Source: Paulinella micropora | Lineage: Eukaryota > Cercozoa > Imbricatea > Euglyphida > Paulinellidae | Assembly: GCA_019918135.1 (NCBI GenBank) | Contig: WBZZ01000075.1 | Location: 1-64,000, forward strand | Reading direction: 5' to 3' | DNA length: 64,000 nucleotides | Shown here: positions 61,280-64,000 of the stretch, in pieces | Layout: each line of letters starts with the position of its first letter | Position numbering within the stretch: the stretch's first letter is position 1 | The notes under the pieces: model-generated | Databases searched by the model: none | Told to the model about the DNA's origin: nothing | The model's input: only the letters and a program-made list of their open reading frames with translations | Position numbers and translations under genes: made by a program

Positions 61280-61440
61280 TTTTTCTCAAGTCTTTTGAAA
61301 GGTCGTTTTTCTCAAGTTTATTGAAAGGGAAAGACTCAAGTAAAGAGAAAAAAGCGCAACACGATTAGTAAGCATTATTAAAGCAAGGATCACTCATTTC
61401 ATTCAATCCACTTAACTTGATTGTCGTTTGATCTTCTGCT
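61280..61440. repeat. Subterminal diverged repeat of a TIR segment
   Basis: TTTTTTCTCAAGTCTTTTGA through GATTAGTAAGCATTATTAAA is a diverged direct copy of 61664-61760 within the right TIR. Could be extra transposase-binding sites. Confidence 0.6.
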
Positions 61441-62018
61441 GACATGCCCCCCCCCCCCCACACACACACACACATCGCTATGTCACATGTTTTTCCTAAG
61501 TGTGGAGGCAAGCAAAGCAATAATAATAATAAATAATAGCTTAGAATTCATCAGCACAGCTTCTCCTTTCTTTGTGAGCATGGATTCCGTGAAGCTCGTC
61601 ATCGGACAGCTTTGTCAGTCCTTGCTGTCACCCCCCCCCCCTTTCCCTCCTGTTTCAGTCAGTTTTTCTCAAGTCTGTTGAAAGGGAAATGATAAATTAA
61701 ATAGAAAACAAGCGCAAAACGATTAGTAAGCATTGTAAAAGCAAGGACCAATCATTTAGATCAATGCAATCCGTTCCGGCAGTACGAAATGATAGAAAAA
61801 TATGTAAAATACATGGTTTTGGACCGGTTCCGACACACCTCCGGAGGTGAAGTCCAACTGACTTCCGATCAATAAAAACATGTTTCAATATCATTTTAAT
61901 ACATTGCTCAATTAGGTAAATGATTTCTATCGATTTCCTGAATGTTGTGAAAATATATGTTTTTGTCATTACAAATTTAGGAAAAAGTGACCCCCCCACC
62001 TTGGCCGATTCCTTTGTT
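61441..62018 (-). repeat. Right terminal inverted repeat
   Basis: Reverse complement of 51124-51726; ends GGCCGATTCCTTTGTT followed by the CTAC target copy. Confidence 0.9.
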
Positions 62019-62425
62019 CTACCAACAACCTGTTTTTGGATAAATTGGATTCCTTCCATTCGATTTCCTTGGTAGGATCTTCTGGGTGCCAAAAGCTTAG
62101 GCTTGGTGGCCACGAAGCCTTGGCTATTTCTAGGTACTCAGACAGCGAGCCGAGTGGGCCCACCTTGGTGCTCTCTAGGTCCGCCCACCACAGCGCACAC
62201 GCCAACAACCAGCTGTGAGGGTATGGCCCACAGCCTAGAATGTCGTTTTTCAGTCGGACGTGCGGGAGTGCGGGCAAAAGTCTGCCTTCATACTTTTGCC
62301 TTTCCTGTACCCTAATCCAGGAACAGCTGTACGCGACCCAGCCGCACACGCGGTTGCTGAAGTCTATCAGATCGGTGACCAGCACGGGTGTCTTTTTCAG
62401 GCTTTCTCGTGTGTGCTGTATGTAG
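62019..62425 (-). pseudogene. Middle part of the kinase-like locus, right of the transposon
   Basis: Minus frame without an ATG: TDLIDFSNRVCGWVAYSCSW, then WLLACALWWADLESTKVGPL and LSEYLEIAKASWPPSLSFWH. It runs into the transposon boundary at 62019 and overlaps the kinase-like ORF at its other end in a different frame. Looks like the C-lobe region of that locus. Confidence 0.5.
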
Positions 62426-62999
62426 AGACAGTTTGCGCGCCAGGGTGGGAACGTTTCTCAACCCTTAGCATCGCCAGGCATTGGTGTTCGAAGTCGATGG
62501 GTCGGAACTGACTTTCGTCCAGAAGCAGGTTCCACTCTGCCAAGTCCCAGTACAGAATGCGGGCCTTCGCTAACGCACACAAGAAAGACTGCAGGTCTGG
62601 GAGCAAAATGTTCCAAATCTCGTGCTTATCCTCAACAGGCGCTTTGAACAGGGCGTGGTTGCTTGGGAGTTTGCCGGCGTAGGGCATACAGAACCAGTAG
62701 TCGAGCTGTTTGCCATTCTTGACAGCCCACACGCGTTCTATCTCAGGCACCAAATTTGTGATTGTGTGCAAATATGCCTGTACTGCTGCGTCTAGCAGGG
62801 ACTCTTTGTTTTCTAATCGTTTGAAGACGTGCCACTCGTTACTAACCACTTTAGCGTCCTCGGGGTAGACGAGAAAGACATCTGTGTCGTCTTGGAGCCG
62901 CCCTCCTCGGAAGTAGGATTTTCGAAATTCGTCAAATCGTTGTGTGCGCACTCTTTCAATTCGATTGCTACAGCCGGTTCTTGTTTTTGGTACAAGCAC
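62397..62999 (-). CDS. Kinase-like ORF (about 200 aa)
   Basis: No ATG at the frame start. VFLVYPEDAKVVSNEWHVFK and LLDAAVQAYLHTITNLVPEI resemble a kinase N-lobe and helix C; LDYWFCMPYAGKLP the hinge; ILYWDLAEWNLLLDESQFRP (148-167) the catalytic loop with Asp152 and Asn157; IDFEH the DFG position. The nearby ORFs on both sides belong to the same locus, which looks broken, with about two breaks plus the transposon insertion. Confidence 0.55.
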   Translation of the reverse strand: MLVPKTRTGCSNRIERVRTQRFDEFRKSYFRGGRLQDDTDVFLVYPEDAKVVSNEWHVFKRLENKESLLDAAVQAYLHTITNLVPEIERVWAVKNGKQLDYWFCMPYAGKLPSNHALFKAPVEDKHEIWNILLPDLQSFLCALAKARILYWDLAEWNLLLDESQFRPIDFEHQCLAMLRVEKRSHPGAQTVSTYSTHEKA

Positions 63000-63334
63000 G
63001 GCTCTTTATCAGACAGTTGTGCCTGCTGTTTGCTGTCCTTTACCGTATGTACACAATCTGTTCGTGGCTTAAGCACAGGCGATTTGTTTGCTGTCAGCAA
63101 CTTATCCAGCGCAACCAACACTATATTTTCAGACCCCTGGGCCGGCTTAGCTGGCAGTCTTAAGTACTCTAAGCAATCTTTAACGCCGCGGGGGGCATCT
63201 TTCACGCCACGCAGCCGGTGATGGAACGCGCAGACAGCCGCGGCGGGGCTGGGCACACTGGAGTCGGGGGTATGGGCTCTTGTGTGTGCAGTGTTGCCCT
63301 CTAGTTGTGTGTTGCGTCTTTTTTTGGAGATCAT
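62813..63334 (-). CDS. N-terminal ORF of the kinase-like locus (173 aa)
   Basis: ATG at 63334 after an A-rich leader. Basic, Ser/Thr/Lys-rich and probably disordered (MISKKRRNTQLEGNTAHTRA, LRGVKDAPRGVKDCLEYLRL). Its end overlaps the kinase-like ORF in another frame. No domain seen. Confidence 0.4.
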   Translation of the reverse strand: MISKKRRNTQLEGNTAHTRAHTPDSSVPSPAAAVCAFHHRLRGVKDAPRGVKDCLEYLRLPAKPAQGSENIVLVALDKLLTANKSPVLKPRTDCVHTVKDSKQQAQLSDKEPCLYQKQEPAVAIELKECAHNDLTNFENPTSEEGGSKTTQMSFSSTPRTLKWLVTSGTSSND

Positions 63335-63877
63335 TTTCTTTTTTTTTCTTCTCTTTTTTTATAACAGAAGGAGCAGAAGCTACAAACAAAATAAATGCAT
63401 ACAACGCCTCCACTAAGCCACCCCGCCCCTTCCACGCCCCTTCCCTCTCTCTAGTTCTCAGTGCCAAGATTACAACTTTGTCAAGGATTCTTTTATTAAT
63501 TTCTTTTACATTCGTAGCGCGCCCCCACTCCCATACTTCCCTCTCCCCCCCCCTCTTTCCTCTCTCACTCCCTGTCTCTGACTAGTAAGGGCTAAAGGAA
63601 GGCTCGGGGGGCCTTGTCTTTTTGTCCCAGAGAGTGCGCCGCCTCATTGGAGAAGTCACTCGTCGTACGACTTAGACGGAGTTTGTAGTCGAGACAGGGG
63701 CCCGGGAGGTGGGGTGCCCCCCCCCCCCTTCTTTTTCTTCTTTTTCCTTCCCTTCTGACAAATCGAGCTTTAATTTAAAACTTACAGCAAGGATTTCTCT
63801 TGTTGCTAAGACTAGCAACAGAGCCGCGACATGGGAATACAAAAAGAATCCCTAGCATAGCCAATACCTTTTTTTCT
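63335..63877. repeat. Composite module and 3'-end-like repeat
   Basis: AGCAGAAGCTACAAACAAAA then GCCTCCACTAAGCCACCCCG, 3'-end-like repeat at 63455-63525, and AGAGTGCGCCGCCTCATTGG at 63631-63650 with a C run at 63717-63728. No gene. Confidence 0.65.
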
Positions 63878-64000
63878 TCACCACATGTCAAGGTCATCCA
63901 AATCCATCTTGTTGAGTACTTTCTTGCGCACGTACTGCGCAAAGAGCAACGCATGACGTGCGGCCGCGAGGGAAATGTACTGCGCCTTACACGCAGTCCA
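63878..64000 (-). CDS. Partial second HNH-family protein, C-terminal 40 aa
   Basis: The minus frame enters from the right edge and ends at 63878: KAQYISLAAARHALLFAQYV and KKVLNKMDLDDLDMW. It aligns with the C-terminus of the HNH protein at 45734 (PAKAQYMGN, ILFAKYIKEKYTKEMTLDDL). The HNH core itself lies outside the window. Confidence 0.55.
   Translation of the reverse strand, partial: WTACKAQYISLAAARHALLFAQYVRKKVLNKMDLDDLDMW

Larger units (their letters stand above)
51124..62018. mobile_element. 10.9-kb DNA transposon with long TIRs and 4-bp TSD
   Basis: Terminal inverted repeats 51124-51726 and 61441-62018 begin AACAAAGGAATCGGCCAAGG and are near-identical (one substitution plus homopolymer-length differences noticed). 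The flanks carry CTAC at 51120-51123 and 62019-62022. It contains a seven-exon minus-strand gene, a six-exon plus-strand transposase-like gene, microsatellites and a satellite array. AT-rich composition and spliceosomal introns differ from the surrounding intronless genes. A 4-bp TSD is compatible with several superfamilies (Sola, Academ, Ginger); I cannot assign it. The TIR similarity implies a young insertion. Confidence 0.9.

Overview
The window carries two kinds of DNA. Most of it (about 1-11.6, 16.2-51.1 and 62.0-64.0 kb) is a closely packed set of mostly intronless ORFs on both strands: F-box/LRR proteins, degenerate protein kinase-like proteins, C2H2 zinc fingers, an HNH nuclease pair, Sel1 repeats, an FG-GAP surface protein and a GH105-like glycosidase. 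Between them lie long G or C homopolymers, hairpin repeats and composite repeat modules. This accessory-gene style is typical of large nucleocytoplasmic DNA viruses or of viral DNA integrated in a protist nuclear genome. No hallmark gene (major capsid protein, DNA polymerase B, packaging ATPase) is visible, so the viral origin is an inference. Many loci show coding signal in more than one frame and look decayed, and fragments of one gene recur elsewhere, which favours an old integrated copy over an active genome.

The second kind is plainly eukaryotic and mobile. From 51124 to 62018 lies a 10.9-kb DNA transposon with about 0.58-0.60-kb near-identical terminal inverted repeats and a 4-bp CTAC target-site duplication. 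It holds two divergent spliced genes: a seven-exon gene on the minus strand (692 aa by my splice model) and a roughly six-exon gene on the plus strand (about 1377 aa) with a SET-like N-terminus, a D / D-x3-EN / GHxHDxDD transposase-like core and a C-terminal RanBP2-type zinc finger. A satellite of four copies of about 155 bp lies between them. The element sits inside the 3' part of a kinase-like locus whose flanks are at 50926-51123 and 62019-63334. A second, smaller mobile-element candidate (about 11.6-16.2 kb) has short inverted ends and two convergent spliced genes; a tRNA-derived SINE with an (ATT)n tail lies in an intron of one of them.

Layout: 0.4-11.5 kb holds an F-box/LRR gene, kinase-like ORFs, a 316-aa unknown, zinc fingers and a coiled-coil protein. 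11.6-16.2 kb is the second element. 16.2-28.3 kb is repeat-dominated, with a direct segmental duplication (about 21.1-23.2 and 25.0-27.1 kb) flanking an F-box/LRR copy. 28.3-47.4 kb is the densest gene block (Sel1, GH105, two kinase-like loci, LRR and F-box genes, FG-GAP, HNH). 47.4-51.1 kb is repeats and gene relics. 51.1-62.0 kb is the large transposon. 62.0-64.0 kb is the rest of the kinase-like locus, repeats and the 3' end of a second HNH gene. Where viral-type loci look broken I give only the ORFs or spans and do not reconstruct them.
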